A stretch of DNA of 64,000 bases from Enterobacter oligotrophicus. GTDB taxonomy: Bacteria; Pseudomonadota; Gammaproteobacteria; Enterobacterales; Enterobacteriaceae. Where the stretch lies: NCBI RefSeq assembly GCF_009176645.1, contig NZ_AP019007.1, positions 2,852,001-2,916,000 on the forward strand, given 5' to 3'. A program made the translations under genes and the position numbers. A model generated the notes under the pieces. It ran no database searches, had not been told where the DNA came from, and saw nothing but the letters and a program-made list of their open reading frames with translations. Shown in pieces: positions 41,400-50,831 of the stretch (the first letter of the stretch is position 1; the number at the start of each line of letters is the position of its first letter).

Positions 41400-41714
41400 A
41401 TGAAACATTACTCAACCGCGTTGTTATTTGCTCTGCTGTCACTCACCAGCCAACTGGCTCACGCCGACATTATTGATGATGCCATCGGTAATATTCAGCA
41501 GGCGATCAACGATGCCTATAACCCCAGCAGCCGTAATGACAACGATCGTTACGATCGCGACCGCCAAACCGACGGCCGGCAGTACGACGATCGTCGCCGG
41601 CAGTTAGAAGACCGACGCCAGCGCTTAGATGAGCGTCAGCGACAGCTTGATGACGATCGGCGTCGTCTGGAAGATGACGAGCGCAGGCTGGAAGAAGATT
41701 ACGACCGAGGCTAA
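41400..41714 (+). CDS. yjdP: YjdP, small secreted protein with a charged Asp/Arg/Gln-rich tail
   Basis: 104 aa. Signal peptide (cleavage about ...LAHA/DIIDD), a conserved segment IIDDAIGNIQQAINDAYNPS, then about 60 residues almost entirely D, R, Q, E, L and Y in imperfect 7-residue repeats (RRQLEDR, RQRLDER, RQRQLDD), predicted as a long single helix or coiled coil. Matches E. coli YjdP in sequence and place. Function unknown. Confidence 0.9.
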   Translation: MKHYSTALLFALLSLTSQLAHADIIDDAIGNIQQAINDAYNPSSRNDNDRYDRDRQTDGRQYDDRRRQLEDRRQRLDERQRQLDDDRRRLEDDERRLEEDYDRG

Positions 41715-41715
41715 A

Positions 41716-41792
41716 GCCTGGTGGCGCTTTGCTTACGCAGGCCTACAAAACCCTGGATCGTAGGCCGGGTAAGGCGCAGCCGCCACCCGGCA
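41716..41792. repeat. REP/BIME palindrome pair (GCCGGGTGGCGGC family)
   Basis: Two inverted units between convergent yjdP and phnP; the left unit is degenerate (CCTGGTGGCGCTTTGCTTACG), the right one is canonical (GGTAAGGCGCAGCCGCCACC). Confidence 0.88.
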
Positions 41793-41795
41793 AAA

Positions 41796-42554
41796 CTAGT
41801 CCAGCACAAGCACCATTCCGTCATATCCCGCTTCAATACCCTCCGGTAGCGGGTTATTCATCATCCACACGTCAAACTGATGGCTGATGTGGGTAAGAAT
41901 CACCTGTGGGCAGCCAACCACCTCATTCAGCGCAATCACGGTGTTTAAATCACAATGGTTGCGCGGCGTTTCAGCGCGCGGTTCGTGGCTGCAGTCGATG
42001 ATCATCGCCTGCGGCTGGTTGTTGAGCAGGAATTTCACCGTTTTTTCCGGCAGTCCGGCAGTATCAGAAAGCCACGCCACGCGGCTGTGGGCGGATTCCA
42101 GCAGATACCCGAACGTGAGTTTTGAATGATTGAGCGGCAGCGGCGTAACCCGCAGTCCCTGGAGTTCAAATACCACAAACGGCTCCAGCGTATGGCTGAA
42201 ATCCAGCAGCCCCGGATGTTTAAACAGGTCATCGCATCCTGCGTCGTCCGGCGGGCCGTAGACCGGAATCGTCGCCCCTACGCCCCAGCGTAAAGGGAAC
42301 AGCCCCTGGACGTGATCCATATGATAATGCGTGAGCAAAAACTGCTGAAAGCTGCCCGCGGGCCAGTCGTCCATCAGGTGCGGAATGCCCGCGTCCAGCA
42401 AGGTGACTGCATCGTTGAATTTGACCACCGCGCTGCAGGGGCGACGGCGATAGTTTTCCTGCAAGCGCGCCCGGCGACACGCCGCGCAATCGCAGCCAAA
42501 CACCGGCACCAGCTGTGCCCCTCCGGTTCCTGTCAGTGTGATAGTCAGACTCAT
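41796..42554 (-). CDS. phnP: PhnP, cyclic ribose phosphate phosphodiesterase
   Basis: 252 aa, E. coli length. Metallo-beta-lactamase fold with [27 protein letters not shown] and LTHISHQ supplying metal ligands; an N-terminal cysteine cluster ([12 protein letters not shown]) binds structural zinc. Hydrolyses 5-phosphoribosyl 1,2-cyclic phosphate to ribose 1,5-bisphosphate in the C-P lyase pathway. Last gene of the phn operon. Confidence 0.96.
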   Translation of the reverse strand: MSLTITLTGTGGAQLVPVFGCDCAACRRARLQENYRRRPCSAVVKFNDAVTLLDAGIPHLMDDWPAGSFQQFLLTHYHMDHVQGLFPLRWGVGATIPVYGPPDDAGCDDLFKHPGLLDFSHTLEPFVVFELQGLRVTPLPLNHSKLTFGYLLESAHSRVAWLSDTAGLPEKTVKFLLNNQPQAMIIDCSHEPRAETPRNHCDLNTVIALNEVVGCPQVILTHISHQFDVWMMNNPLPEGIEAGYDGMVLVLD

Positions 42555-42563
42555 AACGCACCT

Positions 42564-42998
42564 CTACAGCGGTTTGGTGAATCGGAAATGGCTCTGGGTA
42601 TATCCTTCTCGCACGTAAAAACGGTGCGCGTCCACGCGCTTCACGCTGGTGGAGAGTTCAGTCAGCTCAGCCCCGGCCTGTCGCGCAACGTCTTCCGCCC
42701 AGGCGAGCAACTGACTGCCCACCTTTAGCCCGCGTGCCTGCGGCATCACCACCAGCTCCTGGATCTCGCCGATCCAGCGCGCGTGATGCAGGTGAAACTG
42801 CATGTGCAGGCCGATCATGCCGATGACCTGCCCGTCCAGTTCGGCAAGCTGGTAACGCATGTTGTGATCCTGCAGATTGGCAAGATAGCCCGTATGAAAC
42901 GCCTGGTGATCGAACTCTGCCTGCTTAAGCTCGCAGATCAGGGCGTAAACCGTCTGCGCGTCATCGGCAGTGGCGGGGCGAAGCTGGCAGTCAGGCAT
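42564..42998 (-). CDS. phnO: PhnO, aminoalkylphosphonate N-acetyltransferase
   Basis: 144 aa from [10 protein letters not shown], matching the E. coli start and length; the frame is open far upstream but inside phnN. GNAT fold with the acetyl-CoA loop [16 protein letters not shown]. Acetylates aminoalkylphosphonates using acetyl-CoA. Its start overlaps the phnN stop by 8 bp. Confidence 0.96.
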   Translation of the reverse strand: MPDCQLRPATADDAQTVYALICELKQAEFDHQAFHTGYLANLQDHNMRYQLAELDGQVIGMIGLHMQFHLHHARWIGEIQELVVMPQARGLKVGSQLLAWAEDVARQAGAELTELSTSVKRVDAHRFYVREGYTQSHFRFTKPL

Positions 42999-43539
42999 GC
43001 TGTTTCTCCTTCTGACGGATAAGCGATAAAAAGTTATCGACTGACTGTAGCAAACTTCCGTCGTTATTGAGGACATGACAGCCCGACGGGGTGTAGCGCG
43101 CTGCTCGCTCCAGCCGCTGCTCGATTTCCCGCGCGTTTTCTCGTCCCCGGTTTTGCAGACGGCTACGCAGAACTTCCGGCGAAACCTGCAGGCAGACCGG
43201 CAGCAGCGCCGCTTCATACCGGGCTTTGGCCTGTGGCAGATGCGCGCGCGAACCGTTGACCAGTACGTCGAAACCTGCGTGCAGCCAGAGGTCGATCTCA
43301 ATGCCGACGCCGTAGTAAAAGCCGTTCGCATGCCAGCTCAATGCCAGCAGGTTTTGTCCGGCGCGGATAAAAAACTCCTGCTCGCTCAGAGCGATATGGT
43401 TCTCACTTCCGGCGTTGGCCGCGCGGGTGATGTAGCGATGCGCCACCAGCAGCTGTGAATGTTCGCGCTGCCGGAGTGCGGACAACAGGCTGTCTTTACC
43501 GGAGCCGGACGGCCCCATTAACCAGATGAGTCTTCCCAT
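42991..43539 (-). CDS. phnN: PhnN, ribose 1,5-bisphosphokinase
   Basis: 182 aa (E. coli 185). Guanylate-kinase-like P-loop protein: [10 protein letters not shown] near the N terminus and an [20 protein letters not shown] lid. Phosphorylates ribose 1,5-bisphosphate to PRPP, the final step of phosphonate carbon recovery. Overlaps phnM by 1 bp and phnO by 8 bp. Confidence 0.96.
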   Translation of the reverse strand: MGRLIWLMGPSGSGKDSLLSALRQREHSQLLVAHRYITRAANAGSENHIALSEQEFFIRAGQNLLALSWHANGFYYGVGIEIDLWLHAGFDVLVNGSRAHLPQAKARYEAALLPVCLQVSPEVLRSRLQNRGRENAREIEQRLERAARYTPSGCHVLNNDGSLLQSVDNFLSLIRQKEKQHA

Positions 43540-44675
43540 CAGAACACCCTTTTTCCCTGACGCCAGACGTGGTCGATATGGATGTGTTCACCTTTACGGT
43601 GGGCCAGCACCAGATCTGCCCGTTTCCCCTCGGCAATTTCACCGCGATCGTGAAGATTAAGCGCGGAGGCCGGGTTTTTCGTCACCAGGCGAATCGCCTG
43701 CGGCAGCGTGAAGCTGTTGCCTTCGTCGTCCGCGACGCGGAATGCCGCATCCAGCAGGCTGGCGGGGTAGTAGTCGGAAGAGAGGATATCCAGCAGGCCG
43801 AGCGAGGCGAGTTTACTTGCCGCCACGTTACCGGAGTGCGAACCGCCGCGCACGATGTTCGGTGCGCCCATCAGTACGTTCATGCCGTGTTTGCGGGAGG
43901 CTTCAGCTGCCTCAAACGTGGTGGGAAATTCGGCGATCACGCTGCCAAGCTGGTGGGATTCGCGTACATGATCGTGCGTAGCGTCGTCATGACTGGCTAA
44001 CGCAATATTGCGGTCCCGGCATATCGCGGCAATGGAGAGGCGGTTCGGCTGCGACCACTGAGCCGCAAGTTGAAGCTGTTCTTTTTCGTAGCGCGCCATC
44101 TCTGCGTCACTGAGAGAATATTTGCCCTGATAGTATTCGCGATACTTTTCGATGTTGGCGAACTGGCGCTGCCCCGGCGAATGGTCCATCAGCGAAACCA
44201 GCGAGACAGGTTCGCGGCCGACCAGTTTTTCAAACAGCGGCAGCGTGGTGTGGTGCGGGAGTTCACAGCGCAGGTGAAGGCGATGCTCGGCACGGTTGAG
44301 GCCGCGCTTTTGCGTCTCTTCCACGGCGTTGATCATCTTCTCCAGGTTCTCCAGACGATCGCCGCCGTCGCGCACGTCGCCGATCGCCACCGCGTCCAGC
44401 ACCGTAGTGATGCCGCTGGCGACCATCAGCGCGTCGTGGCTGCTCATCGCCGAATGGGCTGGCCAGTCGACCTTCGGGCGCGGGGTGAAGAATTTGTCCA
44501 GATTGTCGGTATGCAGCTCAATCAGTCCCGGCAACAGCCAGCCCCCTTCGCCGTCCATCGCCTCGGGTGAACGGCTCTGGGTTTCAGCAAAGGCGCGGAT
44601 CACCCCGTCCTGAATTTCAATCGAGCCGCCTACCACCTCATTTTCCAGCACCAGCCTGACGTTATTAATAATCAT
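43539..44675 (-). CDS. phnM: PhnM, ribose methylphosphonate triphosphate diphosphatase
   Basis: 378 aa, E. coli length. Amidohydrolase-superfamily metal-dependent hydrolase: [12 protein letters not shown] near residue 53, [35 protein letters not shown]. Removes pyrophosphate from the triphosphate intermediate before the C-P lyase step. Overlaps phnL by 4 bp. Confidence 0.96.
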   Translation of the reverse strand: MIINNVRLVLENEVVGGSIEIQDGVIRAFAETQSRSPEAMDGEGGWLLPGLIELHTDNLDKFFTPRPKVDWPAHSAMSSHDALMVASGITTVLDAVAIGDVRDGGDRLENLEKMINAVEETQKRGLNRAEHRLHLRCELPHHTTLPLFEKLVGREPVSLVSLMDHSPGQRQFANIEKYREYYQGKYSLSDAEMARYEKEQLQLAAQWSQPNRLSIAAICRDRNIALASHDDATHDHVRESHQLGSVIAEFPTTFEAAEASRKHGMNVLMGAPNIVRGGSHSGNVAASKLASLGLLDILSSDYYPASLLDAAFRVADDEGNSFTLPQAIRLVTKNPASALNLHDRGEIAEGKRADLVLAHRKGEHIHIDHVWRQGKRVF

Positions 44676-45352
44676 ACGTTTGTCCCCATCGGGTGCAATC
44701 TGTCTGCTACACGGGTGCGAACGGTTTCATCGTGGAAGATCCCGACGATCGCCGCCCCGCGAGCCTTAGCCTGCTCGATCAGCTCAACCACTGCCGCGCT
44801 GTTTTTGTTGTCCAGCGAGGCGGTGGGTTCATCGAGCAGGAGAATCGGGTAATCAACGATAAAACCACGCGCGATATTGACGCGCTGCTGCTCGCCGCCG
44901 GAAAAGGTCGACGGGGCAAGGTGCCACAGACGTTCCGGCACGTTAAGGCGCGTCAGCAGGCTGGCGGCTTTGGCGGCGCAGGTTTCACGCGGCACGCCGA
45001 GATCCAGCAGAGGCTGCATCACCACGTCCAGCGCGGAGATCCGCGGGATCACCCGCAAAAACTGGCTGACCCAGCCGATCGTCGAGCGGCGTACTTCCAG
45101 CACCTTGCGCGCCGGGGCCTGGACCAGATCGACCCATTCATCATTGTGGCGAATGCGGATGTGGCCTTCGTCCGGCAGGTAGTTGGCATACAGGGAGCGC
45201 AGCAGGGTCGATTTTCCGCTGCCGGAGTGGCCGTGCAGCACCACGCATTCGCCGCTGCTGACCTCTAACGAGGCATTTTGCAGCACCGGCAGGCGCACGC
45301 CGTTTTGCTGGTGGAGCACAAAGGTCTTACTGACATTTTCAACGTGGATCAT
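44672..45352 (-). CDS. phnL: PhnL, ABC-type ATPase of the C-P lyase system
   Basis: 226 aa, E. coli length. Walker [11 protein letters not shown], signature [14 protein letters not shown], Walker [13 protein letters not shown]. With PhnG, PhnH and PhnI it is needed to form ribose-1-alkylphosphonate 5-triphosphate; it is not a transporter subunit. Separated from phnK by a 107-bp gap that contains a REP pair. Confidence 0.96.
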   Translation of the reverse strand: MIHVENVSKTFVLHQQNGVRLPVLQNASLEVSSGECVVLHGHSGSGKSTLLRSLYANYLPDEGHIRIRHNDEWVDLVQAPARKVLEVRRSTIGWVSQFLRVIPRISALDVVMQPLLDLGVPRETCAAKAASLLTRLNVPERLWHLAPSTFSGGEQQRVNIARGFIVDYPILLLDEPTASLDNKNSAAVVELIEQAKARGAAIVGIFHDETVRTRVADRLHPMGTNV

Positions 45353-45373
45353 TTTGGCCTCGTGGGTTTGGGT

Positions 45374-45451
45374 TGCCGGGTGGCGCTTCGCTTACCCGAC
45401 CTACAAAGAGTGCAGTCCGTAGGCCGGGTAAGGCGAAGCCGTCACCCGGCA
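45374..45451. repeat. REP/BIME pair between phnK and phnL
   Basis: Inverted units TTGCCGGGTGGCGCTTCGC and GCGAAGCCGTCACCCGGCAA separated by a short AT-rich linker, within the phn operon. Confidence 0.9.
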
Positions 45452-45459
45452 AAACACGA

Positions 45460-46215
45460 TCAGTTCTGCAACACGGACGACACCAGCAGCTGGGTGTACG
45501 GATGGTGTGGATCGTCGAGCACGCGGTCGGTCAACCCACTTTCCACCACCTGACCCTGCTTCATGACCAGCAGACGGTCCGCCAGCAGACGGGCAACGCC
45601 CAGATCGTGGGTGACAATCACCACGGCGAGGTTCAGCTCCACCACCAGACCGCGCAGCAGGTCGAGCAGGCGCGCCTGCACCGAGACGTCCAGCCCACCG
45701 GTGGGTTCATCCATAAACACCAGCTTCGGATGGGTGACCAGATTTCGGGCGATCTGCAGACGCTGCTGCATACCGCCGGAGAAGGTTGTCGGCAGGTCGT
45801 CGATGCGCGAGGCGGGGATTTCCACCTCTTCCAGCCAATGCTGCGCCGTAGCGCGGATGTTGCCGTAGTGGCGCGCGCCGGTCGCCATCAGCCGTTCGCC
45901 GATGTTGCCCCCGGCGGAGACCTGACGGCGCAGGCCGTCCATCGGGTGTTGATGTACCACGCCCCACTCGGTGCGCAGCAGGCGGCGGCGCTCGGCCTCG
46001 CTTATGCCATAGAGGGAGCGTCCCTGATACAGGATCTCGCCGTGTTGCGGCGCGAGGCGCGCGGAGATGGACTTCAGCAGGGTGGTTTTACCGGAGCCGG
46101 ACTCGCCGACAATGCCCAGCACTTCGCCCGGCCACAGCTCGAACGACACGTCGCTGAAGCCTTTGCCCGGCGCATACAGGTGGGTCAGGTTATTAACCGA
46201 AAGCAGCGGTTTCAT
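45460..46215 (-). CDS. phnK: PhnK, ABC-type ATPase bound to the C-P lyase core complex
   Basis: 251 aa from MKPLLSVNNLTHLY, aligned to E. coli; the start overlaps the phnJ stop (ATGA) and an upstream extension of 10 codons is rejected. Walker A GESGSGKTT, signature FSGGMQQRLQIARN, Walker B LVFMDEPTGGLD. Binds the PhnGHIJ core and is required for phosphonate breakdown. Confidence 0.96.
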   Translation of the reverse strand: MKPLLSVNNLTHLYAPGKGFSDVSFELWPGEVLGIVGESGSGKTTLLKSISARLAPQHGEILYQGRSLYGISEAERRRLLRTEWGVVHQHPMDGLRRQVSAGGNIGERLMATGARHYGNIRATAQHWLEEVEIPASRIDDLPTTFSGGMQQRLQIARNLVTHPKLVFMDEPTGGLDVSVQARLLDLLRGLVVELNLAVVIVTHDLGVARLLADRLLVMKQGQVVESGLTDRVLDDPHHPYTQLLVSSVLQN

Positions 46216-47057
46216 TGGCTGTTCGCCTCGCTCTGTTGGCGGCAATAATCGGTGTCGGAGCAGACAAACATCCGTTTGCCCGTGTCGTCCAGCACCACTT
46301 CGTCCAGATAGCTATGCTTCGAGCCGCAGATAGCGCACGGCTCGTCCCACTCCTGCACCGTAAACGGATGGTCGTCGAAATCGAGGCTTTCGACACGCGT
46401 ATACGGCGGGACGGCGTAGATGCGTTTTTCACGTCCGGCACCAAAGAGCTGCAGGGCAGGCATCATGTCCATCTTCGGATTATCGAATTTCGGGATCGGA
46501 GACGGGTCCATCACGTAGCGCCCGTTGACCTTCACCGGGTAGGCGTAGGTGGTGGCGATATGGCCGAAGCGGGCGATGTCTTCATACAGCTTCACCTGCA
46601 TGATCCCGTACTCTTCCAGGGCGTGCATGGTGCGGGTTTCGGTTTCGCGCGGCTCGATAAAGCGCAGCGGCTCTGGGATCGGCACCTGGAAAATCAAAAT
46701 CTGATCTTCCGTAAGCGGGGTTTCCGGGATGCGGTGACGGGTCTGGATCAGCGTCGCATCTTCGGTTTTTTCAGTGGTGTTGACGCCGGTGACGCGCTTA
46801 AAGAAGTTGCGGATCGACACGGCGTTGGTGGTGTCGTCGGCCCCCTGGTCGATGACTTTCAGCACGTCCGCTTCGCCGATCACGCTGGCGGTAAGCTGAA
46901 TGCCGCCCGTGCCCCAGCCGTAGGGCATCGGCATTTCGCGGCCGCCGAACGGCACCTGATAGCCAGGGATCGCCACCGCTTTCAGAATGGCGCGGCGGAT
47001 CATGCGTTTGGTTTGTTCATCCAGATAGGCAAAGTTGTAGCCGCTTAAATTAGCCAT
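46212..47057 (-). CDS. phnJ: PhnJ, radical SAM C-P lyase
   Basis: 281 aa, E. coli length. The cysteines C241, C244 and C266 (CAIC...VC) bind the [4Fe-4S] cluster and C272 is the thiyl radical site, all present with the E. coli spacing. Cleaves the carbon-phosphorus bond of ribose-1-phosphonate 5-phosphate to give an alkane and the cyclic phosphate. Overlaps phnI by 8 bp and phnK by 4 bp. Confidence 0.98.
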   Translation of the reverse strand: MANLSGYNFAYLDEQTKRMIRRAILKAVAIPGYQVPFGGREMPMPYGWGTGGIQLTASVIGEADVLKVIDQGADDTTNAVSIRNFFKRVTGVNTTEKTEDATLIQTRHRIPETPLTEDQILIFQVPIPEPLRFIEPRETETRTMHALEEYGIMQVKLYEDIARFGHIATTYAYPVKVNGRYVMDPSPIPKFDNPKMDMMPALQLFGAGREKRIYAVPPYTRVESLDFDDHPFTVQEWDEPCAICGSKHSYLDEVVLDDTGKRMFVCSDTDYCRQQSEANSQ

Positions 47058-48114
47058 TTTCGCGCTCCCGTTGCAGGCGTTTCAGCAGTTCCAGTTCGGC
47101 CTGGAAATCGACGTAGTGCGGCAGCTTGAGGTGCGAGACAAAACCCGCCGCTTCCACGTTATCCGCATGCGCCAGCACGAACTCTTCGTCCTGTGCCGGG
47201 CCGGAAATGTGTTCGCCGTAGTCCGGTGCCTGCAGTGCACGGTCGACCAGCGCCATCGCCATGGCCTTACGCTCGCCCAGGCCAAACACCAGCCCGTAGC
47301 CGCGGGTAAAGTGCGGAGCTTCGTTTTCAGGCGCGACAAAACCGTTGACCATTTCGCACTCGGTCATCAGCAGTTCACCGACGTTCACCGCAAAACCCAG
47401 CTCTTCCGGCACAATTTCGATGTCGAGGTAGCCACTGCGGATCTCTGCCGCAAACGGGTGGTTGCGCCCGTAGCCGCGCTGGGTGGAGTAGGCCAGCGCC
47501 AGCAAATAGCCTTCATCGCCGCGCATCAGCTGTTGCAGGCGCGAAGAACGTGAACACGGGTAAACCGGCGGCGTGCGGGTGATGTCGTCCGGCGTAGCGC
47601 CTGAATCCTCTTCTGCTTTAGCGAGCCCCTGTTTCGCCAGCAGGCTAAAGACGTGTGGGGAAGGATCTTGCTGAGGTTCCGCGGTATTGAGTTGCGGTGC
47701 TTCGCCGTTCGCCAGCAGGGTGAAATCCAGCAGGCGATGAGTGTAGTCATAGGTGGGGCCGAGCAGCTGGCCGCCGGGGATGTCCTTATAAACGGCAGAA
47801 ATTCGGCGCTCCAGGCGCATCTCCGCCGTTTTCACCGGCTCGCTCACTGCCAGCTTCGCCAGCGTGGTACGGTAGGCGCGCAGCAGGAAGATGGCTTCCA
47901 CGTTATCGCCGCTGGCCTGCTTCAGGGCCAGCGCCGCCAGCTCGCGGTCGGCGATGCCACCTTCGGTCATTACGCGGTCGACGGCGAGGTTAAGCTGCTG
48001 CTCAATCTGGGCGACGCTCAGCTCGGGAAGCGCTTCATCACCCCGTCGTCTGTGCTCCTGCAGCGCATGGGCGGCGGCGATCGCCTTCTCGCCCCCTTTA
48101 ACGGCAACGTACAT
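47050..48114 (-). CDS. phnI: PhnI, nucleosidase subunit of the C-P lyase core
   Basis: 354 aa from [13 protein letters not shown]. coli length (two extra upstream codons ML are rejected; the ATG shares a base with the phnH stop in TGATG). Highly conserved throughout (RTPPVYPCSRSSRLQQLMRGD, HFTRGYGLVFGL). Displaces adenine from ATP to start transfer of ribose triphosphate to the phosphonate. Confidence 0.97.
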   Translation of the reverse strand: MYVAVKGGEKAIAAAHALQEHRRRGDEALPELSVAQIEQQLNLAVDRVMTEGGIADRELAALALKQASGDNVEAIFLLRAYRTTLAKLAVSEPVKTAEMRLERRISAVYKDIPGGQLLGPTYDYTHRLLDFTLLANGEAPQLNTAEPQQDPSPHVFSLLAKQGLAKAEEDSGATPDDITRTPPVYPCSRSSRLQQLMRGDEGYLLALAYSTQRGYGRNHPFAAEIRSGYLDIEIVPEELGFAVNVGELLMTECEMVNGFVAPENEAPHFTRGYGLVFGLGERKAMAMALVDRALQAPDYGEHISGPAQDEEFVLAHADNVEAAGFVSHLKLPHYVDFQAELELLKRLQRERENG

Positions 48115-48698
48115 CAGCACACCTCCACGTGGGTGGTTCTTGGGATCGCCAGCAGGCGCTCGCCGCAGGTCAGGATCAGGTCGATACCGAGCGGGAACGG
48201 GTGCGGGCGTTCAGTGAGTTCATGAATGATGCACTCCGGCAGCTGCGGCGCGACCATGCGCTCGTCGGCGATACCCGCGCCGGTGAGACGCAACATGCGC
48301 CCGCCGCTCAGGCTGGAGACCTGCAAAATCAGCGTGGCGCTGGTCTCCGGGGCGACGGCGCTGCCTTCGCTCAGGGCATTCAGCTGTTCATGGCTGATCT
48401 GCTCGTCGGCCACGGCAAAGACCGCCTGCTGCGGCTGCTCAACCAGCGGGGCGTTGGTGTGGAAGCGCAGGTTCTGGCTGGCGATATCGTTCAGCAATGC
48501 GCCCGAAAGCCACACCGGGGTGTCGTTGTCGGCGAGGGTCAGCAACACGCTGGTGGAGGCGAGATTGAGCGGCAGCCAGCCCTGCGAAAGCTGGTGCAGC
48601 GAGACGATCACGCCCGGCTCGCTCATGGCTTTCAGCAGGCGACGAAAACTCTGTTGGGCATCCTGGACGGCCAGGGTAAAAGCAGGTTGAAGCGTCAT
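48114..48698 (-). CDS. phnH: PhnH, C-P lyase core subunit
   Basis: 194 aa, E. coli length. PhnH fold related to PLP transferases but without the cofactor lysine site; mediates core assembly with PhnG, PhnI and PhnJ. Overlaps phnG by 4 bp and phnI by 1 bp. Confidence 0.96.
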   Translation of the reverse strand: MTLQPAFTLAVQDAQQSFRRLLKAMSEPGVIVSLHQLSQGWLPLNLASTSVLLTLADNDTPVWLSGALLNDIASQNLRFHTNAPLVEQPQQAVFAVADEQISHEQLNALSEGSAVAPETSATLILQVSSLSGGRMLRLTGAGIADERMVAPQLPECIIHELTERPHPFPLGIDLILTCGERLLAIPRTTHVEVC

Positions 48699-49147
48699 GC
48701 GTTGTCTCCGCGAACGAGCGTAAAGAAGTTGACCCGGCTGGTGTTCACTTCGGCCTGACGTGCGGCAAGTCGTGCGGCGCGGTCAGCTTCCAGCGGGGCG
48801 ATAAGGGTTTCCATTAAGGTCTGGAAATGCGGTTGTTCCTGCAGCAGGGCGTCGATCACCGCGCAGCGCTCGGCGTGCTGTTTGTCGCGACCCAGCACGT
48901 AGCTGTAGCCCAGCGTGCCGCTGTTCAGGCGGATCACCGCGCGGGTGAGAGTGGCATCGCCCGCGAAGAAGCGTTCGCCGGTGCCGCCCATGCGCGCCTG
49001 GATCTGCACCAGGCCGATTTCCGGTGCGCGGATAGTGTCGTAGTCTGGCGTCAGGTCGAGCGCGTTCATGCGGCTGCACAGCGCAGCAGGCTGGCTATGG
49101 GCCAGCACGCGCATCCAGCGTTGACGGGTGGAAGTATCGAAATGCAT
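48695..49147 (-). CDS. phnG: PhnG, C-P lyase core subunit
   Basis: 150 aa, E. coli length; [20 protein letters not shown] start. Small structural subunit of the PhnGHIJ core. Its start ATG is immediately adjacent to the phnF stop. Confidence 0.96.
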   Translation of the reverse strand: MHFDTSTRQRWMRVLAHSQPAALCSRMNALDLTPDYDTIRAPEIGLVQIQARMGGTGERFFAGDATLTRAVIRLNSGTLGYSYVLGRDKQHAERCAVIDALLQEQPHFQTLMETLIAPLEADRAARLAARQAEVNTSRVNFFTLVRGDNA

Positions 49148-49873
49148 TCAGTGCTCCATGGTGAATTCAATCATGTCGGCGCGGGTCAGGCTGACGGAGT
49201 ATTCCGTCGCGTTGATCTCGCCGTCACGGTGGTTGAGGGTGCGCACGCAGAGCAGCGGGGCCATGTTGGGAATTTCCAGCACCTTGCTCTCTTTCGCCTG
49301 CGCGCGGCGGGCGCTGATGCGCGTCTGGGTGCGTTTGAGCGCAATGCCGGTGGCATCGCGCAGGAAGTCATGCAGCGAACCGCTGGCAAAGTTTTGCAGC
49401 ACAGGCCAGAGCGTCAGGTCCGCAAAGTAGTGGTCGATCTGGCACACCGCCACGCCGTTGACCCGGCGCAACGTGCGCAGGTGGATAACGTTGTCGCCTT
49501 CCTGAATCCCCAGCGCGTCCGCCACGTGGCTGGAGGCCGGACGCAGCACCGAGAGCAGCTTTTCGCTGGTGGGGTGGCTACCCTGATCCAGCAGGTTCTG
49601 GCTAAAGCGCGCCTGGGCGTTCAGCGGGTAGTCGAACGGGCGCATCAGCACCAGCACGCCGACGCCCTGACGGCGCTGTACCCAGCCGCGCTCAACCAGT
49701 TGGTCAATGGCGCGGCGCAGCGTGTGGCGGTTCACTTCGTAGCGATCGGCAAGCTGCTGTTCGGCAGGCAGGTAATCTCCGCAGCGGTAGTGCGTGCGCA
49801 GTTCCACTTCGAGCTTTGCCGCAATCTCTTGCCAGCGGGTCGGGTAACTGGTCGGATGTCTGGATAAGTGCAT
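49148..49873 (-). CDS. phnF: PhnF, GntR/HutC-family regulator
   Basis: 241 aa from MHLSRHPTSYPT, E. coli length. N-terminal GntR winged helix (LPAEQQLADRYEVNRHTLRRAIDQL) and C-terminal UTRA ligand domain (HPTSEKLLSVLRPAS onward). Presumed ligand-responsive repressor; the ligand in enterics is not known. Between phnE and phnG in the same operon. Confidence 0.96.
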   Translation of the reverse strand: MHLSRHPTSYPTRWQEIAAKLEVELRTHYRCGDYLPAEQQLADRYEVNRHTLRRAIDQLVERGWVQRRQGVGVLVLMRPFDYPLNAQARFSQNLLDQGSHPTSEKLLSVLRPASSHVADALGIQEGDNVIHLRTLRRVNGVAVCQIDHYFADLTLWPVLQNFASGSLHDFLRDATGIALKRTQTRISARRAQAKESKVLEIPNMAPLLCVRTLNHRDGEINATEYSVSLTRADMIEFTMEH

Positions 49874-49893
49874 ATAAAACAAAGCCTCGCTTC

Positions 49894-50673
49894 TCAGATG
49901 AAGTGCTTACGCAAACGTTGAGAGAGGAAATCCAGCAGGCTGACGGTGATGATGATGAGCACCATCAATGCGCAGGTTTGCTGGAACTGGAAACCGCGAA
50001 TCGCTTCCCACAGGGTGACGCCAATCCCGCCTGCGCCGACCATGCCGACGACCGTGGCGGAGCGGACGTTAGATTCGAAGCGGTACAAGGAGTAGGAGAT
50101 CAGCAGCGGCATCACCTGTGGCAGCACGCCGTAAAGAATTTCTTCGATTTTATTAGCACCCGTCGCGCGAATGCCTTCCACCGGGCCGGGCTCAATGGCT
50201 TCAACCGCTTCAGAGAGCAGCTTGGAGAGCACGCCGGTGGTGTGGATGAACAACGCCATCACGCCCGCAAACGGACCCAGACCGACAGCCACGACGAACA
50301 GCATCGCAAAGACCATTTCGTTGATGGCGCGGCAGGCGTCCATCAGGCGACGCATCGGCTGGTACACCCACCATGGCACAATGTTTTCGGCGCTCATCAG
50401 GCCAAACGGAATAGAGAGAATGACGGCAAGGGCGGTGCCCCAGACGGCGATTTGCAGGGTGATGGCCATTTCACCGAGGTAGTCCTGCCACTGGCTGAAG
50501 TCCGGCGGGAAGAAGTCCGCGGCGAAGGTTGCCATGTTGCCGGAATCTTTGACGAGCAGCAGCGGGTCCATTTCCGCGCCCTTCCAGGAGATAACCAGCA
50601 CCGCCAGCAGAATGGCCCAGCTTAAAAGCGAGAACCAGCTGCGTTTCGGCGGTGGGAGGGTGATGGTTTGCAT
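49894..50673 (-). CDS. phnE: PhnE, phosphonate ABC transporter permease (intact)
   Basis: 259 aa, full length with about six membrane segments and the permease EAA loop ([20 protein letters not shown]). The allele of E. coli K-12 is disrupted by an 8-bp duplication; here the frame is continuous, so phosphonate uptake should be functional. Pairs with PhnC and PhnD. Confidence 0.96.
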   Translation of the reverse strand: MQTITLPPPKRSWFSLLSWAILLAVLVISWKGAEMDPLLLVKDSGNMATFAADFFPPDFSQWQDYLGEMAITLQIAVWGTALAVILSIPFGLMSAENIVPWWVYQPMRRLMDACRAINEMVFAMLFVVAVGLGPFAGVMALFIHTTGVLSKLLSEAVEAIEPGPVEGIRATGANKIEEILYGVLPQVMPLLISYSLYRFESNVRSATVVGMVGAGGIGVTLWEAIRGFQFQQTCALMVLIIITVSLLDFLSQRLRKHFI

Positions 50674-50697
50674 GTTTTACTCCGTGGGTCTTTGTGT

Positions 50698-50823
50698 GCC
50701 GGATGGTGCTACGCTTATCCGGCCTACGATCTGTTCTCCCTCTCCCTGTGGGAGAGGGCCGGGGTGAGGGCATCAGCGTGCGCATTTCCCCCTCACCCTA
50801 ACCCTCTCCCTCAAGGGAGAGGG
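50698..50823. repeat. Composite REP cluster between phnD and phnE
   Basis: One GCCGGATGGTGC...GCTTATCCGGCCTAC unit followed by two inverted CCCTCTCCC-family units (50736-50771 and 50790-50823). It fills almost the whole 158-bp phnD-phnE gap, so both REP families sit side by side inside a transcribed operon. Confidence 0.88.
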
Positions 50824-50831
50824 GACGTCAG

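Noticed and set aside
45373..47048. Plus-strand ORFs opposite phnK and phnJ
   Set aside because: Both mirror genes with intact catalytic motifs on the minus strand; no start signals.
48827..49867. Plus-strand ORF (346 aa) opposite phnG/phnF
   Set aside because: Antisense to two certain phn genes; its composition (Ala, His, Val, Gln rich) is typical of a reverse-frame artefact.
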